This document shows positions 1 to 13,483 of a stretch of 64,000 bases of DNA, piece by piece. Each line of letters opens with the position of its first letter. Within the stretch, counting starts at the first letter, position 1. Position numbers and translations under genes: made by a program. The stretch comes from Formicarius rufipectus. Its lineage: Eukaryota > Chordata > Aves > Passeriformes > Formicariidae. The stretch is taken from positions 702,814-766,813 of the forward strand of contig VXAU01004724.1 of NCBI GenBank assembly GCA_013399695.1, in the 5' to 3' direction. The notes under the pieces are model-generated. The model saw nothing but the letters and a program-made list of their open reading frames with translations, searched no databases and had not been told where the DNA came from.

Positions 1-3000
1 AGGAGACAGTCACAGCCTGCCTGTCAAACAGTGTCGAGGGAAGGCTGGGAGTGGCACTGCTGACTTCCAGGTGGACCGTCCTGCCCCAGGAGTGTGGCTA
101 CAGCAGTGTTTTGGCTCCTGCCTCACAGGACAGCACACAGCTATGGACCTAGGCTGTCTTTCCATCTCAGGCTGTAAATCAGTCTCCTGATTCAAGGGAA
201 AGCAGCAGGGCCAGCCCTGCCTCATCCCACCGGTTGTTGCTACAAAACAGGACAGGGGAGAGACGGGCCCTTAGGCTGCTGCTGCTCCTGTGCCAGTCTG
301 CCAAAGTCGTGTGTTTGCACTGACTTGCAGCCGAGGCACCGCTGCTGAATTCATAATGAAACAGACTTTCTTAGGTTGCAACAAGGATGCAGACAGATGG
401 CATAAGGCTCTGAGCTCAGCTGATGTGAGGAGCTGTCGGGAGGAGCTGGGAAGTGCTTTCCCTTTTCAGGGTGGGAGGATGGGGTGGCTCCGGGCTGTGC
501 CACACAGCTTGCCAAAGGCATCGCACCCTCCCACTGATGCAGTTGCAGTGCTGGGCTCCCAGGGATGCTCCTTGGAAGCCAAGAGAGAGATATCTTTTAA
601 TACATGAAAGGGGAGGAAGAATCACTTTTTTTAGCAGCTGGCCTCACTCCAGAGCTGCAGTCTGAACCAGGGCTCTGTTTCTGACTCAAGAAGGATTATA
701 ACAACTGCCCTGAATTTTGTATTAAATGGACCATGTTAGAAAATCCTGTACACATCTGAGAAAGCAGAAGTCTAGGCACTAAAAAAGCGTGCCTCTTAAA
801 ACTTTACAAAAGTCAGAAAGAATGTTCAGCCTTAAGCTCCCAATTACAAGCATTCAGGGGGCTATAGAGCTGTGCAAGGAACAGGAGATTTGTAATTGAT
901 TTGATTTATTAGACTCCTTTTCTGCTCTCTGAATATCTATAAACACACTGCAACTCTTACATGCATTTCTTTATTCAAATGCGTTTGACTAACAGTAGTC
1001 AGAAGCTTTGACAAGGTGGATTGATCATAAATAATCAAAATCTGAATAGTGTTGCATAGCTGTAATTTGCTAGGAGAAAAGAAATGGTTTATCAAACCAG
1101 GAAAGCACTGAAGTACTTGTAGGTAGTAGGGTTTTTTCTATGTTTATTTATTAGCATGGCTTTTAAATTTACTCTTTCCCAATATTTATGCCAGGGTAAC
1201 TGTTGTTCCTATAGGCACAGCATGCAAACTCTGATGTTAGGAAGCATGTTCACCAAACTGAATTAATTTAAAAACTCAGTCACTATTTGCATACTTTTAA
1301 TGACATGCAAAGAACCAGCAGTGCAAGCAACAGGAAAAAAAAAATTCCAAAGAGAAAATTCAGACATGCCTTAAAAATTAAGCTCCTTGTTCAAGCCCCA
1401 GCACACAACATCAGAGCTGACCCTGCAGAATAAAGAGCAGAAAAAAGAAAACCAGAAAACAGTTCTTATTTTTCCAACTTCCCAAGTTGCATTCAGTGAA
1501 CCTTCTCTGCTTTGCTCTTGCTTTGTGCAGACCACTACTGTGTTAGCAAAGCCATTTTCTTTGCCTGGAAAATGTGAATATTCTCTCTGAAGAGCACTTG
1601 AAGCAGAGCAGGGGGAAATACTGCAGCACAGAGAGGTTTCTCTGATACTAACCATAATGGATTCCTTTTCATTCCTGCACTAAGGGACTTGCTTCAGAGC
1701 AGAAGAGTAGCCTGACTCCTTCAGAGATAATGTTCCCTTTTCCTTTGGCCTGGTATCAAATGGAGACTGAAAGAGGAAATATTTTTTTCCTTGGGGTACC
1801 ATATCTGGTCCCCAAGGGCTCTGCATTGCATAGGGCCAGGGCAGGTGAAGGATTTGTGGTCTAAAATTTAAAGCAACAGGAAAGAGAGATAGGACCCCTG
1901 TATTATAGTCTTTTGAGATAGAGGTAAATAGTCACTTACATTCAAATAAAACTTTCCCCTTTGAATTATTTTTTCCATTCCCTACCAATCACAGCTTATC
2001 TCCCCAAAACGGTCTTCACTTTTAAAATCAATTTATAACCGATCAGACAGCTAAAATAGCTTCTTACAGTAGGTGTCTCTAGTCAATGACTGATTTGCAT
2101 TAAGAAAGATATGACAGCCAAGTGTGAAGAGAAAAGAATGATAGTTTAATTTTAGAAAAATTCCACATTCATCTGAGAAATGATTACTAAGCACTGTGTA
2201 TGTTCATACATAAATTACTTTTAAAAATGTGAAAAGATATTAAAATGCTAAATATTTTCTTGCAGCAGGAGCAGAAAAGCTCCAGACCAGATGCTGTGGC
2301 CTTTTGAGGGAAGGGATGGAGGAGACTCACACGCTGGGGAGGCACCCAGTGATCCTGGGCACTGAGCAATGAGTGGACAACAGCTCAGAGGAGTAGGAGA
2401 AGAGGGATGAAGAAAGAGAGGGAGGCTAAGAGAGAGGCCAAAGCCCCCTGGGGAAGGGTGAGAAGCCTCTCCCTGGTGCTCCACGTGTGTGAGATGTGGG
2501 ACTCCCGTTCTGCTGGCAGGGCAGGCTCTGCTCAGCGTTAGACAGCCCTGGGGACAGCGGTGCATGGACGTGCAATTGTGGAAATAAATAGCAAGGTTCC
2601 CAACCAGGCAGGCAGCAACTTCTGCAGAGCCAAAGGCAGCTCCAAGGAGCGTGACACAGCCATCAGGGGGACGTGCCAGGGAGCCAGGTGCCAGCTCCTG
2701 AAATAAGTCCCACAGCTTGTCAACAGAGCTCTGTCATCTCTATCCAGAAAAAGACTAATAGTGGGCTGACGCCTGGCACTGACAAATTACCAGGTTGCTA
2801 GAATTGGGATTTGGATTCGGTGCTGAGGTTTGTTTCAAATTTTTAAGTGTGTCTTTATTTTTACCAGGAAAGGCTTTTTTTTTAATTTGTCCACTCATGG
2901 TCCAAGCTGGCAAAAAGCAGCCTGAGATCTGCAGGGGATGCCCAGACCCTGCCAGGGCCTGTGCGCAAGAGTGTGACACGTTCAGAGGCAGCAGAGACCT

Positions 3001-4599
3001 CACTGCAAGATAAATTGTAGGCTCAGAGCCTACAAGGGAAGGAAGAGGAAGAGTTGAGAGGTGAGAAAAGCATGTGGGGAGGGAGAAAGATGACAAGAAG
3101 GTCACTGCAATACCATTAGAGCATATATTAAGTTTTTTACTAGATGTGTCTCATTTTTCAGTGTCACGAAGAGGATGTATGTGCAGTGTTTGTCCCACGC
3201 TAACACACCCTGAGAGAACAGACATCAGTCATTGGCTGTGTCACGTTTTTATTAGCTAAGTTTCACAGAGGCATCTCTTCAAGTGGGGAATAACTCCATG
3301 CATCACAGCTCAGGTTTGACAGGAACATTAAAGGTAATATATACTTTGATATATCAATCCAAATTTGTAGGCAGCAGAGGTCAGACTTGATGCAAAAAAA
3401 ATTATTCAGATTACTTTTTGTTTAAAAGCTACATTTGTGGCACTTTAATGCAGATCTCATTATCTTGCAAAAAGGTCTGTTTCAAACAATCTAAACTCGC
3501 ATTATCTGATATTTTAATCAGCTTCATTTCATTGCTTTGGATACATCCTGCCTTCTCACATTATAAGTCCTAGAGCATTTGACATTCTAAGGTACAAGAT
3601 CATTTTAGAAAGATAGCAAACTTTTATTAGTGTTGATTTGGTTGCTATACACTTGAATCCCATTATTTGACATATTCACTCTGCACATCACCTAACTTCC
3701 CTGAAATGAAACAGGAAGCTCCTTTCTGGCTTTGTTCAGAAGAAGAAAATCACTGCATAAGCAAATCACGTCACATGGAAGGCCAGACCTTTCAAGGACT
3801 TCTGTTCTTAGGAGACAACGTAGAACAGGAACTCCTCTTTCCAGAGCAGGATATTCATGGGGACCAGCAGAATGACTTCAAGTTCTCTCACAGACTTCTC
3901 AATGGACTTCCTACCAGAGGTAGAAATAAAGCAATTCTTTCATATATGGATTCATCTAAAAACTGAAAGGCAGTTGGAGCCTCCTCAGCAGACTGGAGGG
4001 CTCCTCTTCCCATGGAAGGGAGAAGATGCCTCTAGCTCCATAAAACCCAGTCTTCGCCCTCAAGTTCCCTCATCTAATCTCAGTAAGTTTGGGAAAAACA
4101 GAACACTTCCAGAAATACTGCCTTTTTGCTCTTCTTTTAATTTTCTTTGTTTGGCTTCGCTTCTGGGATCTACCCTTTGTCACAACAGAGACAGCAACCC
4201 CTGTTGCATGCCACTGAATTCTCATCAAAACTTCACTCATTATTTAGTGCTGGCCTGGGCCAAGCTCAGTTTGTCCAGAGCAGAGTGCTTCCATTATCCC
4301 AGTAGAATGTAAGTACACTACTCATTCCTTTGCAGTTTTAGCACTGTGCAAGGGATTTCCTTGTCCCATGAAAATAATTGAACTAGCCTATAAAAAAATT
4401 ACACCATTGTAGTATGACACCAATCCATTTGAGTTATTTCAAAAGCACTTTGAAACTGTGCAAAACTCCAGAGTTTTCCACCCAAGAGACTAAACAGTAA
4501 GTTGCTTTATTTTGTATGATTTCCTTTTAGAATTTTTTAACGGATTTGTCCAAAACAGGCAAATACCAATTTTAAGCAATACATTTTAAAGACCAATTT
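1..4599. other. Unique non-coding sequence, no gene recognised
   Basis: I see no recognisable gene, RNA or transposon here. The first 700 bases are GC-richer than what follows. Bases 830-1300 are AT-rich, contain several TAATTG/TTAATT-type motifs, and resemble conserved non-coding DNA by composition only. The longest open frames (3667-3966 and 3857-4312, plus strand) overlap each other in different frames and have no splice or family support, so I read them as chance. Confidence 0.6.
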
Positions 4600-4615
4600 C
4601 ACACACACACACACA
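4600..4615. repeat. (CA)8 microsatellite
   Basis: Eight perfect CA dinucleotides follow an AATTT stretch. It is a simple repeat, likely length-polymorphic. Confidence 0.9.
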
Positions 4616-7600
4616 GGGCGGTCAAAACACTATATAACAGAACGATTCAGTGGTAAAAGGATTATGCTGGCTTACACCAAAAGCTCTATGTCTAATTTAG
4701 TACTTACACATTCTGAGCAATAAATTTAAAAAAATGGTGGGAAATTAAATTTTTTCAGCAGCAGTGCCAAAGGTTCACAGAGGAGTTTGAGTCAATTGAC
4801 TGAAATTGGAGCTGAAAAGCAACATCCCCCATCCAGCAATGGCTCCAATTTTCCATCATTTGGGGCAGAGCAAGATTCCAGGAATTTAGCTCTCCAAATT
4901 ACCATTTGTTAAATCTGTGTTCTTAGCCACAGTGTATGGGTTTCCACCCAGGACTTCTGTGCAACAGAACACCCTCACTGCCTCTGTTTCTGCTGATCGA
5001 TTATTGCTGAAATTACATTCCAGTGCTTTTGAGAACAGCTCAGCTGGCTGAAACCTAAGAGGAGCCACGTGCCAGAAAATACCTCTAAGATTTTCTTTCT
5101 CTCTGGATGAATCTAACAAAAAGAACACTTTTTCTTTCTTCCCCTGCTAAAAGCTCCTTCATTCACCATGTGGAAAGGAAATTTAATGATGTCTTTTCTT
5201 TTTAGATGGCTTTCTCCCTTTTCAGGGCAGCTTCAGAACTAGTTTGCTATGGGCTCTTGGCTCCATACTCTGCAGCAAGCTGGCAGTGCTGATTTGATGG
5301 GCTATGCCCCTGTGGGAAACAAATGGTCCCACCAGGAGCATCCATGGAATGGATTATCCCCACCGGGAGTCTCAGAGAAGGACACTCAGGCAGGAGAACT
5401 GATCCACTTGTCTCCATGTAGGTGCCCTGGGATATTAAAGTGCTTTCACTCTTCAGTCTTTCACTGCTGCTCAGAAGGGCCTGTGTGAAAATATAGAATC
5501 TGCCTTAAAGATCTGTGTAACTCATCTTTGTTCCTCATCTGAGCACACAGAAATGAGGCAAGACCCACCAAAGAGTGCTCAGGGGGTTCTCCAGAGCACA
5601 CATTTACAGCACTGCCCGCAGCCTCAGGGAGGACATCTCCACTACCTTTAAAGAGTAGTCCTTTGAGGACATGGAAATATAACACATTCCTTGCTCTGCT
5701 CCATGTGTTTGTATCTGGGGACAAACAAACCACTGTCCCCAGGCACAGTGTGGTCTCTGCTCGGTGCTCAGTGCTCAGTCACTGCTTTGGAAGCCTCCTC
5801 CTCTCCTCCCGGGGGCTGCACTCTCACTGTGCAGGCTGAAAATCTGGTCCCCAACACCATCTGGGGTCATCACCTTACCTGACAGTCTGGCATAGGCAAA
5901 CGGACTTGCCCTTTCTAGGCACATCTGAGCAAAGGACACACGTCCCCAATGCAAGGTGACTTCTGTAATTAATAAGTGACTCAGGGATCCAAAGCCCTGC
6001 AGGGCCCCGCTGTGAGCATGAACAGCACCCGGCTGTGTGACAGCTGGGGGAAAGTAGTGCTGCTCTCTCATTTACCCAGCTAAAACCCAAATATTTACTC
6101 CCAAATTGAGCTGAGCTGAAGCTAGTCTGTACCAGCTGGTTATCCCATTGAGCAAAGAAAGGAGGGAAATAGATTTCTTCCTGTTTTCCTTATCGGTCAA
6201 AAGATTAAAAGCAATAGAGTGGTGTTGGTCCCTTGGTATTGACTGATTAATATCCTGCTAGCCTGCTGGCAAATTGCCAGAATCACTTCTCTTTAAATGA
6301 GAGACTGTTCCATGAGTTTAAATGAATTTTATTAGCATAACACCAATAATTTAGCACTTAGAACCCAGAGAAAATATTATAAGCAAATATAGGCATGCAT
6401 TGCCTACCAAGGTTCCTTCCTGCTTTCCTTCCAGGTAGGCAAGGAACTACAGTGCCTCAGATATTTCATCACTACAGTCGGGTCAGAAGGGTCTAATTTT
6501 TACAGGAAATGTGTTAGAAGCAAAAAGGGCAGAAGGCCTGAGAAATTCCTTTCTCCCAGCAGCACCTAGAAACTTGGCCTTTCCAGTATTTAATAGTGTT
6601 GATCACGTAAGGTGTAACACAGAGAAGTCTTCTTCCTTACCTTCAGGTTTCTTGGTTGCCACTAGGACTTTCCCAAATGAATGTTGTCTGCTGGCCCACA
6701 AATCATCTCCTGCTTGCCTGATTCTTCTATCACATTTCACACTAATAACCATCCCAAATTCTCCACCATGCAATTTCCTTGGGTCTTCTTTGTAGAAGAG
6801 GTTTGCAGCCAAGTTCAGTTCAGCACAAGGCTGGAGTCAGCAGGCTGAAATTACTTCATGTATTCAATGTTATTCACATGTTTGGGAATGCAGTTATGGC
6901 AGGCATATCTTTTGCCTGCTGCCTGTATCAGCCACTCATGTCAACAGGGATTTCAGAGGAGATAACTCCTCCCTGTCACCTCGAGCAATGGTTGCTTCCC
7001 AAATATTGCTCCCCGAGGGACTGGCATGCCACAGAAGAAGATAAATGTTCTGAGGACACTCACTAAAAATACCATGTGTTAACTCCTCAATTAAGAGTCT
7101 CTGGAGGAGAATAGAGTGATCTGCTAGCAGTTCTGTAGGTTTGCAGTTGTCTGATATCCCACGTCTGGGAGCTACTGCCCTCGGGTAGCAGCTAATTGGC
7201 CCCAGCTACCACAGTGCCTCGCAGTCCTTAATGTATGTATCATCACTCCTGCTCAGCAAAGCAAAAAAGGGCCGATTTCAGCTCCACAGACTGGGAGATG
7301 TGTTTCAGAGGAAGCAGGAAACTGACTTTACCACATTACACTCCATGCATAAATCACAGAGCGAGGCAAAATCCAGGTACTGACAAGTACTTTCTACCCA
7401 AGGGAAAATCTGGCCACAGAAGATGATGATTCTTTGGGTCAAGTGCATTTATTTACAAGGACTGTAAAAGTGCTGCTTCCCTGTCAAAATCAAACAGACA
7501 GCATTTTCTTCACCTAGTCCCTCTTGGCCATCTCTGTAGCCAAAAAAACCTGTCACAAGGCCTTTTCTTGAGCAAAGATCCAATGATTGCTCTGTCTCCT

Positions 7601-8250
7601 TGGCTTTGTGTTACTTTCTGCCTCTCTCTCTGTGGAAGTCCTGCTTCATCTCTGGCAGGCACACAGAGATCGTCACTTCCCTCTCCAGGGCTTGCTCTTT
7701 TATTCTCACAGGCCCCCATAATTCAGCTTTTGTGGGACCTTAACAACTTCCTCCTATGGTTTTGGACAGCTGGTACAACCAGGGAGCTCAGTTATTTGTA
7801 AGACTTATCTTGAGCAAAATGTGGCTTTGAGCCCACTCATCCCCTGCAGATGCACCCAGGCTGTAACAGTGCTGAGATACCTTAAGATTTTTTTATTTTA
7901 TTTTTTTAAATGCTCCATCAGCATTGATTTCAATAGGAGCTGGATGCCTAATTGCTTATATACTTCTGAAAATCCTATTAAGTGCCTCTTTACTTCTCTA
8001 GGTGCCTAAATATACTTTTCTTAAATTGGGTCTAAGTGATTTGCATCCGTCATCAAGATTCCTGAGAGCATGACTCGAGGGGAGAGGCCGCCCTTGTCAC
8101 AGCCCCTCCATGCAGTCTGTCACTTTTTCAGATACCTAAACTGGGAGCCAAGCTCTTTGCAAGGTGCTGTGAAATATGTCTATGAAAGGGTGAGCGCTCT
8201 TCATGCTGTTGCATCCCTGTCTCTCCTGTGCTGCCCTCTCCCCCAGGGAT
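4616..8250. other. Unique non-coding sequence
   Basis: Nothing recognisable was seen on either strand. Open frames of 60-100 codons (for example 5775-6071 minus, 6511-6795 plus) overlap one another in opposite frames, as chance frames do. Confidence 0.6.
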
Positions 8251-8286
8251 CCCTCACTACGGGGTTATCCCTCACCATGGGGTTAT
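8251..8286. repeat. 18-bp tandem duplication
   Basis: Two adjacent 18-bp copies, 8251-8268 and 8269-8286, both start CCCTCAC and end GGGGTTAT. They differ at two or three positions. This is a local duplication without an obvious function. Confidence 0.8.
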
Positions 8287-9598
8287 CCCAGCTCTGTCTC
8301 ACTTTCCACCACTGCCCCAGACCTGTAAAACATGCTGCAGCAGATCCCAGCTGTGGATGGAGATGTGACTCCTTGGGGAAAGTGGGGAAGGGTATTTAGG
8401 GAGGGGATAGGAATGGTTTGGCTGCGAAGGGCAGCAGAAGGGTCTCACCTGTCCCCTCCACAATGAATACAGTGCGTACAGAGAAGTGTGTATGAACAGG
8501 CAGTGTGCATAAACATTTATTTCTAGGGATGTCCTAGAGAATTAAATGCCTGTGGCTCAGGAATGTCTTTCCTCAGCTGTTCTTATCCTCCTTGGCTTGT
8601 TGTTCCTAAGAGGCAGTCACAGGCAAGAAAACTGTGAGGGTACATAGACCAGAGAGGCTCAAGAGGTCTAAGGTCCAGCTCTAGGGTTTGTACCAAGCAC
8701 TCCTCAGTCTGCAGAGAGGACACTAAAAAAGAGTCTGTGCCTTTAGAACTGACACTGGATGCAGTAACTGCTTCCTGCAGCCAATGGACAAGAAGTGGGG
8801 ACAAGGAGAAATGGATCTGGCCATGACCAGGGTCGTATCACTTATGGACATCTTCGTGGGAAAAATGGACCCTATTGGGGCCCTCAGCATCCCTGCCCCG
8901 GCCCCAGTGCAAGCCTCAGTCAGGAATGAGAGGAAATTAATACCTCTAGGAATTATGGTTTAAACAGTCTTGGGAGCACCTCTAGCTGTTCTTAAGATGA
9001 AAGGGAACTGTGAAAGGGGAATTGAAGGTAGGACGGTCTGGTTTTGATACAGAGGAACAATTATTTTAAAAGAGCCATGAAAAATGGGAACACATTCTGA
9101 GATCTAAGCATACTTTAAAAGAAATCTAGAAGACTGCAGATATGGAAATGCTCTGAATCTGGTCAGCTATTTCTCCTCTTACAGGCCCTATGCTGATAAA
9201 CCAGAGCTTAAAAGTTCACTTGGCCTTTGCCTTGGATCTCTCTCTGCATTAATTCTGTTTGTTCCTAATCCCAGTGCAGCAGCCCCATTATGGACTCAGC
9301 AGTGCAGGGTCCAGCCTGTGAGCTCCAGGCAACAACTGCTGCACTCCCAGGCCTTTCCTTGCACAGTGTCAGCGTGGGCAAAGTCTCACAACACATCTGG
9401 GCTTCAGCAATACTTTGTCTGCAATGCCACAGTACTAACAGGGGTTCTATACAATCCTTATGGATTGATTAGTTGCCATTTGCAGTGGACACTGATTGCT
9501 GATAAATCACCTTTCTGGAAAAAAATAAACACCCATATGAAGAACCTAGCAAGGTAAAATTGGCTGATACACAAGGAACAGGCAGACAATCCAAATCC
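8287..9598. other. Unique non-coding sequence
   Basis: No gene or repeat was recognised. The stretch is moderately GC-rich at 8.6-8.9 kb and AT-richer after that. Confidence 0.55.
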
Positions 9599-9608
9599 GG
9601 GGGGGGGN
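9599..9608. other. Homopolymer G run ending in an ambiguous base
   Basis: Nine G residues are followed by the only N in the window, at 9608. This marks a homopolymer that the assembly could not size. Frames crossing it (9469-9825 minus, 9560-9847 plus) therefore cannot be trusted. Confidence 0.95.
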
Positions 9609-12600
9609 TAAACCTGATTTGCTCATCCTCCCATTGCATCTGTGAGCTGAGCAAAGAGAGGAAGAACGGGTTACATTTGTTCTTGTCAGAAAGCAACGAT
9701 AATGTTCTCGCCCTTGGATCTGGCAAGTTTGCAAGAAAGATTCCCAAGCTGGATATCCTCAAAGAGCAAATGTTAACTAACAGAGTTGGACAGGCCTCCT
9801 GGGAGAGGAGCAGGGCTTCCCTCAATGCTGCTTTGCATGAGACCTAGAGCCAGGGGCCAGAACATAACCTAATTAGGCCAGAGAGGGTGATTAGCTGTTT
9901 ATTTTGAGGATGTTCAAACCATGCACTCACATTATACACCGCCCTGGGAGAAAAAGGATGCTGTTTATAGTCCCAGACCTACAGGATCAGCAGAGTTTAT
10001 TTTTCCCTACAAATGAAGGCCTGTTCTACTTACATTCTTTCAGCTGAGATTGGATCTGTTTATTTTCACTCATCTGCAGGAAATGGGAATATTTCAGTCT
10101 ATTATTCTCAGTCCAGGGAAGCAGTTTGTATTATTTAACCATGGGCAAAGGCAAATTAGTCACAGCCTTCATATGCTACCTCAAAAGATTTAACAGTAGT
10201 ACCATTAGTGGCAAAAGGATTTACAAAAATCCACAGTGCAAATTCTGCTTCTTGAACCATTTCTGGAAGGCATGAGAAACTTTGTTAAATGACCCAGATG
10301 ACTGGGTCACCATCATGGGAGATGGAGATGATCAAGTTCTCCCTCTTCCCAGCAGGCACCTCTATGTATTGATGCTGAGCTGATGGGTTTAATGCAATAT
10401 TTTCAAGCTTGCTGCTCCTTTACTCTGTTATATTTAGCTACAGATGTGAGAGGATTTCTGGAAAAACACCATTGAGAAAGGGAAATGCTGGTAGGAGAGA
10501 AGAGAGAAGAGGTGCAATGATGTTCCCCACACGTGGCTTCTGGTCAGACCAGTGGAACAGGACATCTTTACAATATGTATAGCACATCCTGCTAAAAATA
10601 CAGTGGGATCCCACTTCAGTCTTTCCAAATATTTGTTTGAATTGGTTTCATATTTAATTATAAAATAATCCCCTTTTGCTACAGTTTGTTAACCGGATTT
10701 GCTTGCGTGCTTTGATCTTTTATTTTTAACCATCTCTCATGTTTGTGAAGCCCTTGGTAAGATTCTCTGCTGATAAAATTGCTCAAATTATAGCAAATGG
10801 ACTATGAGGTGACAATATATCTCACAGGGGGGTTAATTCCTTTGAAGCTAAGCTTTTTAATGGTCAATTAAATTATTTTAATTGTAACTTATTTATTTTA
10901 AACTTAAGACAGGTTTTCAAGCACTGAAATTCAACAATTATGGAGAACCCAGGCAACTGCAAGTGCTGCAAATATAAATTTAATCTGTTGACTATGTTCA
11001 GCAGAAGAAACAATCAAGAATGCGCTGAACATCAAATACTGTGATGAAAACAGAAATTACTGGCAACCAATTATAAAGATATGGAGCAGCAGAAGGTACA
11101 GTGTGTTACATACATTATGGGGCTGCCAGAATAGGCTACTTAGGGATGTACAACAATAATTTACATTGTTTATCATAATAATCTCATGCTGGTCATAACT
11201 GTCTGGCTGTTATTTTATGCTTCCCCAGCCTGTTCACTGAATCAGTTTGCTGATTTTTGTACTTGTTTATAGTTTGCAAATTGTTTGAGGTGAAGTGAAT
11301 TTTGCTGCTTGTTTGCACAGTGCCGGCTCTCGAGAAGGGAATGGGAACCTCCATGATCTCCTTCACTGAAAACAATTTAAAAATTCCCTCTTGGAAGCAG
11401 TACAAATTCTTCTCCAGGAAAAACAAACTCAGCTGAACTCTAGCTAAATTATCTGATATCTCTCATGATCCACCAATTTTCATGATGCATTATGGGGAAG
11501 TACTATGAAGTTCAAAAAGAGCATCCCATTCCTCTCTCCTCCTCCTCATCTCAGGATCCTGCCAGCCACTACACTGATCGATCTGCCACAAGCAGAACTT
11601 CCCCACTACAATGAACATAATCCTCCAGTTCACTGGTTTAAGTCAGTCTTGAAGGATAGTTTTGCACAGTAATGAGGGTTAGATGCTTCCCAAGACAGCT
11701 TAACAGCCTTCACAGGTTTTTAAGATGAGCCAGAGTGCGAGAAGTTACAGAGTGCCACAGCCTTTACACAGGTGTTTTCCCCTTTTCTTGCACAAAGGCC
11801 AGGTGCTCTGAGACAGCCACCCCTCTGGGAACAAGTTTCTCATGCAGATCCCTGAGAAGAAAAGCTCTTGAGGTGCAGATGCCTCTATTGTTTGTTTGGG
11901 TTTTCTGAAGCCTGGCACACTGTTGCAATCCCAAGAAGTCCCTAACAGATTTCCAAGGACTTGGCAGAATCCAAACTCACATGCAAGTCCCACTTCGATG
12001 GATTTTTTTTTTCATGGACTCCTTGGCCAGTCTTTGCCTCCTGTGGCACATGTCCTGGTGAAGTGGCTTTACTCATTAAGTGGGGAGCCCAAATGCTCAA
12101 TAGCTGTATTATTCAACATGAGAATGCTCCAGTCTTGTTCACTGCTCCTGGAGAAATGAAGAATAAGCAGCTACAAAAAGCATCTCTCCCATCCCCTCTT
12201 ACTGCCCCTTGGCAGGAGAGTCCTCAAAAGGAAGGAAGAACGGCTGAACAGCATCATCCATTGCCCCTCCTCGTGCAACAGTCCCTTTGTCCAAACAAAA
12301 CAGGCTTCACTTTTAGTATTTTTCATTTTCATACCATCACAAAACAGGTTTGCTGTTTTGTGTCTGGTTTTTTGCTAAATAAATCAACACCTTTCTTGTG
12401 GAGTTCTGACTGTTCATTGTATATGACCAAAGAGTACAACTCAGACAATAATTTAAGCAGAAACTTGGTGTCCTCTTCCTTGGTAGGAAGATTTCAATAT
12501 TTCAGATTGTTCTATTGTTCATAGGAAAAAAGGAGTTAAAATTTGATTAGCTAGTTAATTCTCCTTCAAGACATGACTCACAGGCACAAGCATTCCTAAT

Positions 12601-13027
12601 ATTTACTTCAGATTACGAAGTAATTTCTAGCCTTGCTAAAAATTTTCCATTTTTCTGTGGGATTTACTTGTGGGGTTTTTTGAGACATTTTGAGAAAATC
12701 CATTGGAGTGTAGCTGTTTTCTCCCGATACACATAGGAATCTATGTTAAATTGGATAACAAAGCTGGTAGCATTGGAAAACAAATTAATCCACCCAGTCA
12801 TATGTAATAAACCCAGAAGAAACAGAAAAATGAAGGCTTTTCTACATTTTACTTTTGTGAAGAGAGAATGAAACATTCTCTTCTCTAGGGATCTTCAAGT
12901 CCCTACTCCCATCCTTCAAGTTTTATCTTCCCTCCCCAGATTCATATTTTTAAGGAGCAAAAGCAACTGTTTTTGTGAGAAAAGGTGATAATAGCAAGAG
13001 GGGATACTGCCAGTCAAGGACCAAGTC
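9609..13027. other. AT-rich unique non-coding sequence
   Basis: No gene or transposon was recognised. Bases 10820-11420 are free of visible repeats and dense in TTAATT/AATTA motifs, so this is a candidate conserved non-coding block (composition only, no alignment possible). The 187-codon frame at 11961-12524 (plus) is Ser/Phe/Leu-rich with no domain, and I take it as chance. Confidence 0.5.
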
Positions 13028-13033
13028 CCTGGC
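13028..13033. repeat. Target-site duplication CCTGGC (left copy)
   Basis: The perfect partner lies at 13478-13483 on the other side of the LTR. An intact duplication suggests a relatively recent insertion with no later rearrangement of the ends. Confidence 0.85.
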
Positions 13034-13477
13034 TGTAGCGGTCAGTTTCCGATCTCAGTTTCGAGGGGGCAAACAGAGATATTTATTGACGTTACAACAT
13101 ACAATATATAGGTTCAGTGAGGAAATATTCATCTCAGGGGCTGGTTTTATGCTAAAGGATGGGAGGAGATATTACAATTAAGAGAATACAATATGGTCAT
13201 TATGAGGGAATTCAGGAATGTGAGGTCAGTTTATATTTAATGAATATGAGACAGAAGAAACAAAGGGATTGATAAGGTACGACTCTATCTGGCCTAGGGA
13301 GTACACAGAAACCCACAAATCTTCTCAACTGCAGGCAGCTTGGACATACTGAGGCAGCAGATGTCTGTAGGCTTGATTGAGTCTTATCAGCCTTGGGAAC
13401 TTCCTAATACACTTTCCTAAGGTTTAGTTGAGTTTCCAGGCAGGCCTCTTGAAACCAAGCTGTTCCTGGACTCCACA
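13034..13477 (-). mobile_element. Solo LTR, ERVK-like, 444 bp
   Basis: A solitary retroviral LTR. Read on the minus strand it begins TGTGGAGTCC and ends GACCGCTACA, giving imperfect terminal inverted repeats (TGT...ACA). It is flanked by a perfect 6-bp direct repeat CCTGGC at 13028-13033 and 13478-13483. A minus-strand AATAAA poly(A) signal (TTTATT on plus, 13082-13087) lies about 50 bp before the 3' end, as expected for the R/U5 boundary. A 6-bp duplication is typical of class II (ERVK) elements. No internal viral sequence remains, so this is the product of LTR-LTR recombination. Confidence 0.85.
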
Positions 13478-13483
13478 CCTGGC

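Noticed and set aside
11961..12524. 187-codon plus-strand open frame, the longest in the window
   Set aside because: No domain or recognisable motif, low-complexity composition and an overlapping frame at 11896-12159. A frame of this length is about what chance allows in 64 kb of AT-rich DNA.
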